DNA of 64,000 nucleotides from Brachynemurus nebulosus. Its lineage: Eukaryota > Arthropoda > Insecta > Neuroptera > Myrmeleontidae. A program made the position numbers and the translations under genes. The notes under the pieces were generated by a model. That model ran no database searches and had not been told where the DNA came from. It was given only the letters and a program-made list of their open reading frames with translations. Shown here piece by piece: positions 11,011 to 22,957 of this stretch. The stretch covers positions 36,194,437-36,258,436 of the forward strand of contig JAPWDM010000002.1 in the NCBI GenBank assembly GCA_035578155.1, in the 5' to 3' direction. Within the stretch, counting starts at the first letter, position 1, and every line of letters starts with the position of its first letter.

Positions 11011-12020
11011 ACAAGGGGAGTATCAGACATGGGAATACATGTTGTAGAATATATTTCTTTGAGTATTGTAGTAATAATAATTTAGGCCAATGCGGCTTCA
11101 TTTAGAAATTAAACGCAGTTTCGAATAAAATATCGTGTTTGATATGTATCAGTTAGTTGGTATTGTCTGCAACAAGGGCGGCTGGTGGTGTGGTTAACGT
11201 CTGCTCTCATGTATGTAACTTTTTTAATATACAGACGGAAAGGTTCTAGTTCAAATCTATGCCTTTCCAACATAAATAATTCTCTTTTCAATTTTTTTTT
11301 TTTAATTTTTTCAATATTGTACAATGGTCATTTACAATGACGATATTATTTTTTTTTTTTAAGTTGAGATATAGTATTCTTTTTTATGTCATTATTATGC
11401 TATAATTATTTTCTGAAAAAGGAGATATAATATTTTTTGTACATGTTGTCATTATATGTAACAGTAATTTTATCGTAAATTTTAAATTACTGAATTTTTT
11501 TTTACATAAAATTAAAGCGATTTTTATTATAAATTATTTATAATATTTTTAGACATTCTTCATTTTATCCTTATTTAAAGTAATGGCAATTGTAAATTTT
11601 GTTATAATAATGACATAAAAATGAATACCATATCTCCTTTTAAAAAAGAATTATAGCATCGTCAATGTAACTGACTCATTGTAAAAAACTGAAAAAGTCA
11701 AAAAAAAATTGGAAAGAGAATTATTTATGTTGGAAAGACATAGGTTCGAACATAGAACCTTTTCGTCTGTATACTAAAAAAAAGTTACATACATGAGAGC
11801 AGACACTAACCACACCAGCAGCCGCCCTCGTTGCTGACAATACCAACTAACTGATACATGTCAAACACGATATGTTATTCGAAATTTTTCGTACGTTTAA
11901 TTTCTAAATAAAGCCGCGTTGGCTTAAATTATTATTACTACAATACTCAGAGAAATATATTCCACAACATATATTAATTTCTCCCACATCCGTGATTCCC
12001 ATGTTTGATACTTCCCTTGT
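11011..12020. mobile_element. Foldback element of about 1 kb carrying pol III-like boxes
   Basis: The arms of about 310 bp (11011-11325 and 11700-12020) are inverted repeats sharing TATTGTAGTAATAATAATTTA, GTATCAGTTAGTTGGTATTG-like phrases and CATACATGAGAGCAGAC. Inside the arms is a tRNA-like pair of promoter boxes: TGGTGTGGTTAACG and, about 50 bases on, AGTTCAAATC (left) or GTTCGAACC-type (right). This suggests a tRNA-derived SINE captured in, or forming, the arms. The centre is A/T-rich. Confidence 0.7.
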
Positions 12021-15000
12021 CAGTAACAAACTATTTTTCGCCTTCATTATCTATTAATATTATAGGACCAAGTGTTGCACGAATATTCTAACTGTTTATT
12101 CGTGAATATGTCTTTCTCCAATCAGTTAAAAGCAAAATAAAACTTGTGTTTTATTATACATTGAAATCAATACAACTGAATTATAAATATAGATACTTCA
12201 GATACCTATCAAACCTCGCAAACATTTAAATAGGTCACATTGACCTTTAGGTTAAACGACTAGAATACCGTTGACTTTGTTAGGATACTTCACATAGCTA
12301 AACCTAACCCCACCACCATAACTCCAACCCAATGCCCGTAGCGTTGATGTGCCGATATTTCCGGGTTGTTCTTCATCGTTTTTGTCAACGCCGTGACACT
12401 CGGAGCTTCATCTTGCATGATATTTTTCCTCAATAAATAGAGACACTTACTCGCCTTTCTAATGAGGTTTGCTTTCTCCCCATTTTCATTTAGTTTATAT
12501 TCCGAAATTTTCAATTTTCAGTACTTCACTGCTCACAATTCAATGAAATCTCTCTACAAATAACATTAAATAGCGGTGCTCAAATTTTCACAGTTACCAA
12601 TCTCTCCGTTTTGAAGTATTAGTCATTTTAAATTGGAGCCATTTGTTTTCACATTTCTTGAATGCCACCTAGTACCTAATTTGTTAATGTATTCACGTCA
12701 GAATAAGTTACCAGAAATTTAGAAAATATCTATGGAATTTTCTAGAATTAAATTATTATCATTAAGTTTCAGTTAGTTTTATATAATTTAATGATAATTT
12801 CGTGGAAACTGTATTTAATGTAATATAATGCGATATTTAATTGAAAATTTACGGGTGCTTTATTCAATTTGGAAACTAACACCATAAAGAAGTTAGTAAG
12901 TTTATATAAATTACAAACTTAATTATACATAATAAATAAATTCATTTACTAATTATTATATCTGAATATTTTACTACTTATATTCACTCAAATTATGTAG
13001 ATTAATTTATGTAGTATTTTAGTACCAATAGGTACAATAAAATTAACAATTCGTAGCAGTGTCGAAACATTTAAAAATAGTTGCATGTAAAAATTAATTT
13101 TTATATCTGTTCGTTTGTCACTAGCGCCACGCTTTGACTTCATTCCTATATCATTATAAAGGACTGATCACACAGATGCGTTTAGGAATCCAAACTGGCC
13201 GCTTCAGTTATTTTACTAGGTGAAGAATGAAATCGCTTCGCTGCATTATAGAAATGGAGCGGGGTTAGGGATCACAAGCGACTCAGATCAATCCTTTCAG
13301 TATTAATCATAAGAGAATATGTTGTTTTTAAAAAATATGTACGATTTAAAAAATTTGGATGTCCTACAAAAGACGTCCACAAAAGTGCTCAGAGGCGTAT
13401 CAAGAACAAATCCGGCCCCAGTAATTCAAACGCAAGCTTATGTGTACTCTATTGGGAGCGTAACGTAACATACAAGGTTAATTTTTTAGCATTGCACGCG
13501 TAACATCTAAAATAACCTCATCAAAGGATGGGACTTTATTCAGAACCTTTAGTGGACCGGAACAATCTTTTCAAGTTACTGTTCATTAAACAGGGGCACT
13601 GCTTCAATCACCTCAATAAGGTAGACCGTACGTCTACTCAATTTTAAGTACGAAGTCATCCCACCTCTCCCCGTAAAATTTCATGATATTGTATCTGTCT
13701 AAATATTCTATCATATGTAAAATATCCCATCAAACTTATGTAGTTCCAACACAAGTCAGTTAAAACTTTTTAAACATAAAATATTTTAAACTAACTAGTA
13801 TAGAAAAGATGGATAGCTATTTTCATGTATACCGACATACATTCGTTCCCGTGCATACTACTAGTTTCGACAACCAACTATAGCGACAATATGTATGTAC
13901 TATGTAGGTATGTATCTATGTCATGTATGTATTTTCGAGCTAGAAATGCTGCTCGCTATTCCTATAATAAAATTTCTTCATCATCATAGCTTTTATTTCT
14001 TTATAATAAAAAAAAGAAGAAAAAGTACTTTTCAGCATTAAAAGTTTTATTTTAAAAATAAAAAAAAAACTTCAGTTTTTCCCTATGTTGTTTATGTTGT
14101 GTTATATAACTGAGTTTGGCGAGTTTTGCCTGATACATTCTAATAAGTAATTTCAAAGACTCAATATCATTACTGTGTTTTAAAGTTATTTACTGTTGGT
14201 GATAGATACTGATAGAAAATATACCTACGTATATAAGTAGTAAGACCAGAAATTATTTTTATTATAATACGAACAGCAACTTTTTAATGAGAATAAGCCG
14301 GAAACAATTGGATGAAAGCAGAAGTTTTTTTATAAAATAAAATACTTGATGTATTTGGTCGGTTAGTTTAATTCAAATGTTAGTAAACGAATAACGCGCA
14401 CATTGAATCATTCATTAATACTTCTTATAGTTCAACTACTGTACCCTGCCGTGTCAACCATCTAGAATTATCTTAACTATAAGTAAAATTATTTTTAAAT
14501 GAAATAATTCGAAATTCTATACAAAATATGTTCTCTACAGTGCTTCGCTCCGCTCGGTAAAAATTCCGAAATTCTGTACAAAATCCATATAGTGTTTCGT
14601 ACCGTTTGCAAAAGTAGCCCTAAAGTGGCGAAAGTGGCGAATAGAGTCCAGAAGCCGACAATATTTTTAAAGAATTAAAAAAAAAAACCTGTATAAATAA
14701 ATTCACGAAATGACAACATGTGCAAACGTACACACTTTTAATAAAAATAATATCAATAGACAATAACAGATAAACACACTGATTTTTGTGATTGTACTGA
14801 AATATAAGCATTTCAATACATTCATAAACATAAAATAAAATAAAAAAATAAATTATATAAGTAAGTGTTATGTTTATATTATCTTCTGTAAATGTTTACA
14901 ATAACCAACACAGAGAGAGTGTGTTTGTTGTAAGTCAATACCTGCCTGCGGTAACGTTGCACACATGTGTGATCATTGATCGCGATATAGTGTTGTGTAA

Positions 15001-15787
15001 TTTCCACGCCTTGAGACGTTTCATAGGTATCCATTTTAATTGTTTTAGGATTAATCAATTTTAAAACCTTTTTATATATACCATTAAAGCCTTTGGAGCA
15101 ATTTTTAAAATCATTTCTTCCACATAATTAGATTTTATTACTATCTTTTTCTAAATGGCCTTCCTAGAATAAAAGTGGAATTATCTGGGAATTCTCCGAT
15201 TTTCATTTTTAGTACCACGTAATGGATAAGTCAGTTAGTTATCGAATAGCATATTTCAGAAGTTCGTAGGATATATAATTTTTACAGAGTATTACTTTAA
15301 ATCTCAAGGTCACCATTTAAACTAACGTATTATTAATATTTAAAATGCAGTTATCTCAAAACTAACATTTACCAGATATCTCACTTTCATACTAGGAAGG
15401 CGAAATAGTAAAATTTTTGTAAGAAATTTTTTAATTTGACACGTATTTTTTAATATTAATTTGCAGTGCCCAAATAAGTTTCGAAAGACCGACCAATTTA
15501 CACTGAATTTTATAGCGTGTGATTTTTCGGCGAAGAATTTACTTTCGCAGGTAAATATAAATATGATGAAAGTTTTATTCGTCCTTTTGAATATGTAGCT
15601 TGCAACTCGTAGCAGTTGATGTTGATTGATTATAAATGTAGCGGGTTTGAAATAAAACTAATAAATAAAAGTTTATTCCAGAACACAGATAATTTCATAC
15701 AAACCACAAGAATATATATAGTAATACAATATTAATTACTCTCAAATACATAACAGACAACTTTGTTGATAACTAACGTTTAACATA
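12021..15787. other. Long stretch without a recognised gene
   Basis: The minus-strand ORF at 12290-12514 encodes a charged, fairly gene-like peptide (core LIRKASKCLYLLRKNIMQDE), but has no ATG start in the frame shown, no recognised domain and no neighbours to support it. At 14470-14600 lies a fragment of a dispersed family also seen near 42.3 and 55.5 kb (AAATTCTGTACAAAAT, TAGTGTTTCG). The rest is A/T-rich with nothing recognisable. Confidence 0.4.
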
Positions 15788-15880
15788 CAGTACCTCACAA
15801 AACTGTTTAGACAAAAGTTTCTTTAAAAATTCTATTTAATTTTTTTTTTTTGGGCTTTTATACAAATAGTGGAGTCAGAT
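15788..15880 (+). mobile_element. Solo Tc1-like terminus
   Basis: TA is followed by CAGTACCTCACAAAACTG and then TTTAGACAAAAGTTTCTTTA. A near-identical end occurs at 51609. CAGT with CTCACAAAA-type ends after TA is typical of Tc1-like elements. No matching opposite end was found nearby, so this is a fragment. Confidence 0.6.
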
Positions 15881-15905
15881 AAACAAAACATAAGGAATCG
15901 ACATT

Positions 15906-16811
15906 AAGGGGAGGTTTACTTGAGAGTCGTTAAAAAAAAAATCGATTTTTTTTTGCAGAAATTGGTAGCTAATTATGTGTAGAATATGTTGCCAAAGTGA
16001 TTTTGCTGAAAGTAATTTAAGGGAAGGTTTACTTGGGATTTGATAAAAAAAAATCTATTTTTTTTTTTGCCGAAATTGATAGCAAATTATGTGTAGAATG
16101 TGTTCCCAAAGTGATTTTACTGAAAATAATTTAAAAACAAGATTCTTGCACATTAACTGAATCTAGTTTTCTATAAAAAAAAATTCAAAAGACGTAGTTC
16201 ACCCAATAATGAGTATTAATATAAAATTTTGAAAATAGGTTTCTTTATATAGATATATTTTATAATATCTCGGAACTACATTTTTGGAACTGGTGGACAC
16301 GGTAACTCAAAAACTATTCGATGGATCCTTTTTTTTAATTTTTTATTTTAAAGATAATTCAATTCTTCGGCACCTCTACCTAAGTTCGATACACTTTCAA
16401 TATTTTTTTTATTTTTAAATTTACTTTAAAGAGCGAAAAATAAGACAAAAATTGTAATCAAAAGTTCAAACATCCGCCATTTTTTTTCTTCCAGCAATTT
16501 ATTGATATTATAGGTAGAGGTGCCGGTACTCTTCATATATTTTATAAATCTTTTTTGTTTTTGGATTTCGGTGGTTTATTACCAGCGCTAGGATGTCCAC
16601 CAATAAGGCATTGGATTTTTGGATCGTCACACTGCACTATCTATGAATTGGACACTTTTCTATATTTTTCCTTGAAAAAATTGTTTTGTGTAGTTTAATA
16701 CTTAATAAATATGTGCACAAAATTTGAAATTGATATTTACTTCCGTTCTTGAGAAAAAAATTCTAGAAAAATACATAATTTTTAAGGACTCTCGAGTAAA
16801 CCTCCCCTTAA
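15906..16811. mobile_element. MITE with 25-bp ends and an internal tandem duplication
   Basis: The left end TTAAGGGGAGGTTTACTTGA and the right end GAGTAAACCTCCCCTTAA form an inverted pair of about 25 bp with one or two mismatches. The first 114 bp (15905-16018) are repeated in tandem at 16019-16132, including GTGTAGAATATGTTGCCAAA/GTGTAGAATGTGTTCCCAAA, so the left end is present twice. No transposase ORF. Confidence 0.7.
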
Positions 16812-16995
16812 AGTAAAAGCAAGAAAGCTAGCGCTGATTTATACAATCGTAATATATTACTCCGACTGCAACAAAACATAAGTATTTCTGAAGCACTTAC
16901 TGTTACTCCCACATTAACTAATACATTTTAATGAGAAATTGGTTATAAGTAGGTTTAATAACAATAATATTAACATTACAACAACGTACACCAAA

Positions 16996-17272
16996 AAAAA
17001 AATTAATTAAAAAATCGAAAAACCCGACTGCGTAGAAAGCAAACTAAAACGGTGAAAACAAGATGAAAATATAGAGAAAAATAAAAATGAATAAAAATGT
17101 AAAGCAGTCGGAGGCATCAAACGTTTTTTTTAACTTGATACAATATGTATGCCTCCGACTGCTTTACATCTTTATTCATTTTTCTTTTTCCCTGTATTTT
17201 TATCTTGTTTTCACCGTTTTAATTTGCTTTCTACGCAGTCGGGTTTTTTGATTTTTTAATTAATTTTTTTTT
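16996..17272. repeat. Near-perfect palindrome with arms of about 125 bp
   Basis: The left arm (16996-17122) and right arm (17148-17272) are inverted and share ACCCGACTGCGTAGAAAGC, ACGGTGAAAACAAGAT and AAAGCAGTCGGAGGCAT. The 25-base loop holds TTTTTTTTAACTTGATAC. The CGACTGC phrase recurs as GATGCAGTCGGGTAAAAA near 18546, so it derives from the adjacent repeat family. Confidence 0.9.
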
Positions 17273-17402
17273 ATTTAGGTCTTTTTAGCGTTGAATTATA
17301 TAGAAGAAAAATGTATAGGTACGCATACCGCATACGAGATTACAGTGGCTGGCAGCATAAATTACCAAGAATTTGATATTAAATTTTTTTTATACTAGCA
17401 CT

Positions 17403-18570
17403 AATATACTAGCTTTTGTCTACGACTTCGTCCGCGTAGAGTCAATGAAGGTTGATTAAATGATTTCGTACACTTACTATGTCGTCATCGACTCCACGCA
17501 GGCAAATTCATCGACAAAAACTAGTTTTAATGTAAATTTTCAACCCTTGTTCTACCGCCTTAGTGGATGAACTTTTAAAAATCTGCACTTGGTACTTGCT
17601 TAGGTTATTAAAGAATCCCTGTCCAGAATTTCATATTTCTAGACCCAATGGCTTTCTTTATAATTTTCATCCATTATTTTATATCTTCACGGAATAAAAT
17701 TTCAGATATCCCTTCTTAGAATTCACCTACGCTACATAACGAATAGCTATATAGCTTTAGAGGTGAAATCTACATATGTAGAGTTCACCTACACTACATA
17801 ACGAAATCCTGTACAAAATTTCACGTTTCTGGACCCAGTAGATTTTTTAAATAAATTTTGACGGCTTATTTTACCCCCTTAGGGGATGAATTTCCAAAAC
17901 CCGTTATTGATGCTCGCCTACGTTATATAAAGAACTCCTTTGTAGAATTTCACATTTCTAGACTCAACGGTTTTCATCCCCTATTTTTACCCCTTAGGAA
18001 ACGAAATTCTAAAAATTCACTCTTTGTACTTGTACTTTGTACTTCCTTTAGCGTTACTAAAGGAAGCTGTATACAAAATTTTACGTTTCTAAACCCAGCG
18101 GATTTCTATATAAATTTTTGTCGCCTATTTTACACCCTTAATGAATAAATTTTTACAAGAATTCTCCCTCTTAACACTCATCTACATTATTATAGGACCC
18201 CTGTGGCCCTATGCAAAATTTTACCTTTCATAAATTTTCATCTCCAACTTTATACCCTTAGGGGATGAATCTTCAAAAAGCTTTTCTTAGTGCTCCCCTA
18301 CGTTATATAAGAAACTCGTCTGCAAAATTTCACGTTTCTATACCCAATGGTTTACTATATAAATTTTACATCCCCTATTTAGGGGATGAATTTTGAAATG
18401 TAGCCTATAGCGCTCCCCAGATTAAGGCGATCGACATCTTATTTACCAAAACCCGTCAAGCCGTTTAGGCTGTAGGCTGCGCCACAGAAACAGACATAAT
18501 CAGAGGGTACGTACATATACTTCCTAAACATATTACCCTCTTTCTGATGCAGTCGGGTAAAAAACATCCA
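17403..18570 (+). repeat. ACTAGC-headed dispersed repeat with about eight tandem modules
   Basis: It opens with CTAGCTTTTGTCTACGACTT and CGTCCGCG, and ends near GCGCCACAGAAACAGACATA and a GATGCAGTCGGG tail. Between these, a module of roughly 115-125 bp recurs about eight times with strong drift. Module landmarks are CCCTTAGGGGATGAATTT, CTACGTTATATAA, and CAAAATTTCACGTTTCTA followed by ACCCAATGG. The ORF at 17858-18148 is only module sequence. The same family is on the minus strand at 39905-40771. Confidence 0.75.
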
Positions 18571-18659
18571 TTTTCAGATATATAACCTAGAATTATTCAT
18601 CCAAATTCGCCTGATATTCGTCTAAAATTATAAAGGCGAACTATGGAAAAATTTCCTCG

Positions 18660-18790
18660 AGTATACACCTAACCGTGGGAATCGAACTTTGACCTACCGA
18701 TCAGTGTCAGTAATTAAATCATCTGGTCCCGTAGCCAAATATTCCGCTCTAACTGCCTGTAATCCATTAAAGATATAAACTACAATTTTC
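18660..18790 (-). repeat. tRNA-derived SINE-like head
   Basis: The minus strand reads CAGTTAGAGCGGAATATTTG and, about 60 bases on, AAAGTTCGATTCCCACGG. These match an A box followed by a perfect B box (GTTCGATTCCC). A full cloverleaf was not found, which fits a tRNA-derived SINE or old tRNA pseudogene rather than a gene. Confidence 0.45.
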
Positions 18791-18909
18791 AAACTCAAAT
18801 TACTAAAACTTTTCAATTAACTCTTGTAATATAATATTAACAAACTAACAAAGTATACAAATTAATTTGAATTTCAATACAATAAAATAAAAAAATAAAA
18901 ATTGCTGTA

Positions 18910-19454
18910 CAGCTGAACTCTTTTTTATGCGGTCCTTTTTTGTGCGATTTTTTTATGCGGTTTTTTTATGCGGTTTGTAAAAAATGGCCATTAAAATGCA
19001 TAATGTGAATGAAAATCACGAAACAGTAAGAAACTTAAACAATTACTATAATAACTTGCTTTGATAAAGATACTTTTTAACGGCTTTTAAGCATTTAATC
19101 AATACATTGCACAAGAATATAAGTTATTGCATCATTTAATTTTGTTCAAAATATATTTTTCAGAATTTTCACAATATTATAAAATTGAAATAAAATGTTT
19201 CTACGTGTAAATTAATGCTTTATCTTGTTTATAGAAGCAACTTCTAAGGAGATTTCTAAGTTTTCAGCGTTTTGAGTGATATTTTTTCGATAAAACTTTT
19301 TTTATACGGTCCCGACCAACCGCACAAAATTTTTTTTTGTACAATCTGGATCGAACTATACTTTTTATAGCTATTTATGATATTTTTGAATATATTTTTT
19401 TGTGCGGTTCTTTTTATACGGTCCCTATCCACCGCACAAAAAAGAGATCAGCTG
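18910..19454. mobile_element. Mariner/Tc1-type MITE, TA-flanked, 545 bp
   Basis: The left end CAGCTGAACTCTTTTTTATG and the right end, on the opposite strand, CAGCTGATCTCTTTTTTGTG match over 21 of 23 bases. TA flanks both ends (18908-18909, 19455-19456). Short iterations of ATGCGGTTTTTTT follow the left end. No ORF. Confidence 0.8.
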
Positions 19455-19887
19455 TATTTGTTGAAACTTAAATAACATACATAGCATACCTATTAATAAT
19501 AACCTTGATAACAGTGCTTAGTGGGTACCACTCGTACGAACCACAAAATAACCAACTCGATAATTTTCCAACTATGTAGTACGTTGGTATTTGTTATGGA
19601 TTAATGCAAACTTGCAAACTAATCTCCATGAGAATGATATATTTTCAAATTCTATTTAGAACGATTTTCAAAAAAAAAAAAAGAAAAAAAGACATAATAT
19701 TAGAATTTATGTTATTTTATTATCAATTTTCGTCGAAAAATTTTTAAAAATGTATTTTGCTGCTTCCATTACTTCCATTTTAAACAAAATCATAATAATG
19801 ACGTTAGTGCTGTTCAAACACTAATCCCAGAAAGATTACCTACACAACATAATTGGCATTTGGAGGATTTACTTATGAAAGCCCTAG

Positions 19888-20325
19888 TTGTATAGCTTAC
19901 CAACTGACCGTGTGTCGCTGGTATCACTTTTACCACGGACTAGTAGGCTGTGTAGTGTGTATTCACTAGTGACTGGCGAAAAGCTGGCGACTACTTTTGT
20001 AGGTAATGTAATTTTGTACATTTGCATTTTGTGTACAGAAACTGAAAATTTTATTTTGGATAGCCATTATGTATTTACAGCATTTACTAGAAGTGGCTTG
20101 CATATAAGATGGTTTTCAGTGAGAGTCACGTCTATTGAAAACTGACAATTTAAATGTAAAAACCCAAATTTTACGATCTGTGATGTTTTGAATAAGATAA
20201 ACGGCATTAACTCAAAATCAGTAGAGTGCTTCCTTACTGAAGTAAATAAATCGACGAAGAAAAACCAGCTGTCTCTTGCGATTACTAATACAGACTACCA
20301 TAAAGCAATGCTCAAATCTATTAAC
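19888..20325 (+). pseudogene. Possible degraded coding sequence, unrecognised
   Basis: One frame stays open from 19888 to a single TGA at 20143-20145, then continues in the same frame to a stop near 20330. The second part (QFKCKNPNFTICDVLNKING then SKSVECFLTEVNKSTKKNQL) has codon content more protein-like than usual here. A third in-frame piece, IDFGEEVPNTVKKVTNLNFK, follows the stop. No domain is recognised. It could be an old transposon or host gene relic, or chance. Confidence 0.25.
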
Positions 20326-20423
20326 ATGTAATTAAAAATAGATTTTGGAGAAGAAGTACCTAATACAGTAAAGAAAGTAACTAATTTAAATTTTAAGATT
20401 TAATAAGACTGAATATATAATTT

Positions 20424-20591
20424 GGAAGATATTTTGCGGTAGTGGTCATCCACGAAAAACAAAAAAGTATTTTTAGGCTGCCGGTTTCGACGTGTATTGT
20501 CGTCCTCAGGACGACGATACACGTCGAAACCAGTAGCCTAAAAATACTTTTTTGTTTTTCTTCGATAACCATTACTCCAAAAATACCTTCC
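20424..20591. repeat. Palindrome with a hammerhead-ribozyme-like core on the minus strand
   Basis: Arms of about 80 bp meet with almost no spacer, at GTCGTCCTCAGGACGAC. On the minus strand the order is: stem III strand CTGGTTT (20533-20527), C at 20526, stem I GACG/CGTC, core CTGAGGA (20509-20503), a GAC/GTC stem with loop AATACAC, then GAAAC (20488-20484) pairing back to GTTT. This is the layout of a type III hammerhead. An extra C beside stem II departs from the canonical core, so activity is uncertain and a plain palindrome is the safe reading. Confidence 0.8.
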
Positions 20592-22079
20592 AAAAGTAAC
20601 TAGTGTTGGATTATGTTATATATCTGACAGGGGAGATTTATTCAAATTTATTTGATCATTCAAAATTATATGGTTTGATTCCTTGTTCAACCTGTTTGTA
20701 TTTAAAACTTCCAAAATGATAAGTTTACCGCCTTTTGGATCAATGTGTAATATTTTTGAAACTATTTATAACATTTACTGATACCTTTACACTTTTTTTT
20801 ATTACTGAAAGCAACTTTTGTAACTTATAAAGTGCGGCACTAAGCATTTAAAAATATATTAGGTACATGTCGCTTTTGTTAAAAATATAATGATTTTCCA
20901 TTTTCGTCAAAAAAGCATAATTCCAATTCAACGACTATAAAAATTTAATATTTAAACGTAAAATGTAATAACATTCGAAATCAAATTCATTTCGACATTG
21001 CCTTTCTGACTGGCAATCACTCAACATTCACAAACATTATAAGTAAAAATATTTTTTTGGTTGACACAAACATAATCCACGAAGATGACATGAAAATTTT
21101 TCAAAAATTCACGCACGACGCAGTACTTCCAACCAACCCCCATCATCTTTTCGTTTTCGAAAATAAAAATTTTTACAATAAATTTTATTTCTACATCAAA
21201 AAAAGAAAAAAATTTACGAGTTATAATTATCTGATGTATGAACAACGCCATCTAGTGACAGTGACAAATTATGACAAAAAATAGGCATTATGACTAATTG
21301 TTACCAGCGAGGTAGCCCACCTACCCAGGCAGGATATTAATATAAAATATTATTATGTAGATTGTTAATGTTGCTGTAATATCCTGACTGAGTATCCTGC
21401 GGAAAATTCACGTTCAAAATTATAATGATTACGTTATATAATTAGATTGCAAAATGATAATAAATTAATCTTATAAATTAAAATTACCAAAATAGTGGCT
21501 TTGTGAGTTTGTGTGATTTCCTAAACATCAAATAAAACTAATTAGTTAAAATATCTACAAAGGTTATAATATATGGTAGAGCCAATTATAAGGGCGCCTT
21601 TGTAATTTGCATTACCTTGATACTAGGGAAATACGACTAGTTCCTCCTTCATTTCGAGTTACATCAAATAATATTTTGATAAAACATATTAGTCATTGTA
21701 ACGCCATTTGTTTTGAATTACAATTTCACGTTTGATATATTTTTGAACAAAATGATATAAATTTTTAAAGAAACCTGGAGTCAGGGGCGTATTAGCCACT
21801 GGCCCTACCTAGGCCACGGCATAAGGGCAGCAAATTTCAGCAAATTCACAATTATAAAATATTTTTAATTAATTCTTTTATAGGTTAAGTATAAACGATC
21901 AGCCATATTAAGTAAAAAGCTTTATTTATTTATTTATTTATTTAATTTTAAGATTAAAATATTTTTAAAATTGAAAAACAAATAATGAACAACAAGAAAA
22001 TATTTTTAAATTGAGACTTAACTCTTTAATACTCTCACAGAGAAGGTTTATTGAGTTTCGATAAGGGCGCTACAATTTG
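20592..22079. other. Non-genic stretch with a hAT-like fragment
   Basis: Mostly A/T-rich. At 21783-21850 the phrase CAGGGGCGTATTAGCCACTGG, then GGGCAGCAAATTT, resembles one end of the hAT-like MITEs at 46932 and 59883, but no opposite end was found. The short ORFs at 21021-21284 overlap on both strands and look random. Confidence 0.4.
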
Positions 22080-22195
22080 ATGCCCTATGACGAATTTTTG
22101 ACACGGCAGTGCACCACAACGTTAAGTACAGTACCGTGTCAAAAGTATGGGCACCCCCATACACAACTAAGGTCATATGTACCATTGTAATGTAT
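22080..22195. repeat. Fragment of the 9-kb foldback core
   Basis: TTTTGACACGGCAGTGCACC and the inverted CCGTGTCAAAA sit about 50 bases apart, followed by GTATGGGCACCCCCATAC. The same core, with changes, is at 8980-9050 and 9270-9345. Just downstream, at about 22230-22335, the minus strand has a phrase like a tRNA A box (TTGGTCTAGTGATTAGCAAC) with no clean B box. Confidence 0.65.
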
Positions 22196-22344
22196 ATACT
22201 ATTGAATTTTGATGTAGGAATGGCTATTGGTAGATGAGAGGGATGATAATGAAGGTGACGTATTTCCCCCGGTTGGTTTCCAACGCTTGATCTACCAGAC
22301 AAGGCGTTGAGTTGCTAATCACTAGACCAACTCGAGATTTAATT

Positions 22345-22567
22345 TAAGAAAGTTGTATATCAATAGATAGCTCTTTAAAAAAGATTAATAGCGACAATTT
22401 AAGCTTTTGCTCTATCTCTTGCCGTTTTCGAGATCAATTTTTGAAGGCCGAATTCACTACCTTAACCGTTTTTCCGCTGGCAAAAAAAAACATATCGCTT
22501 ATTTTTTAATGTTTTAAAACATATACTAAAATCGACAGGTCTCGCTTCGGGACCTTTACTTATTAGT
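22345..22567 (-). repeat. Fragment of the 1.49-kb foldback family
   Basis: It matches the right arm of the element at 28357-29842: ATATCAATAGATAGCTCTTT, TTTTGCTCTATCTCTTGCCG, then an edge GGGACCTTTACTTATTAG. The terminus faces right and stops at the family edge. The rest of the element is missing. Confidence 0.8.
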
Positions 22568-22957
22568 GCTAGAATTGTAATAATTTTGGTTTGGCAATAT
22601 AACGTTCCCCTGTACCAATATTTTCACACAAACACTTCAAAAAGTTATATTAGAATATTCTCTTTAAATAAAAAAACACTCGTTATATATTTCGGAAGAT
22701 ATTTTATGTTATATAGCACTATTTTACATATCGTATCATTTATTGTACGTACTACTACTTATACCTATATTAAATGTTACCTACTTTGCAAAGAATTCCC
22801 AGTAATTGCATATGCATAATAAAATGTTCTTACGCTACGTATGCATGTATCTCTACATTTAGCACATACGGGGATGATGCAAATAACCAACCAGTGCAGT
22901 AGGTGCCCGACACCCGTACAAAAGTGTGAAAACGACGTTTATAGAATTAAATATGTA

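Noticed and set aside
22230..22335. tRNA-like sequence on the minus strand
   Set aside because: An A-box-like phrase is present, but no valid B box or cloverleaf.
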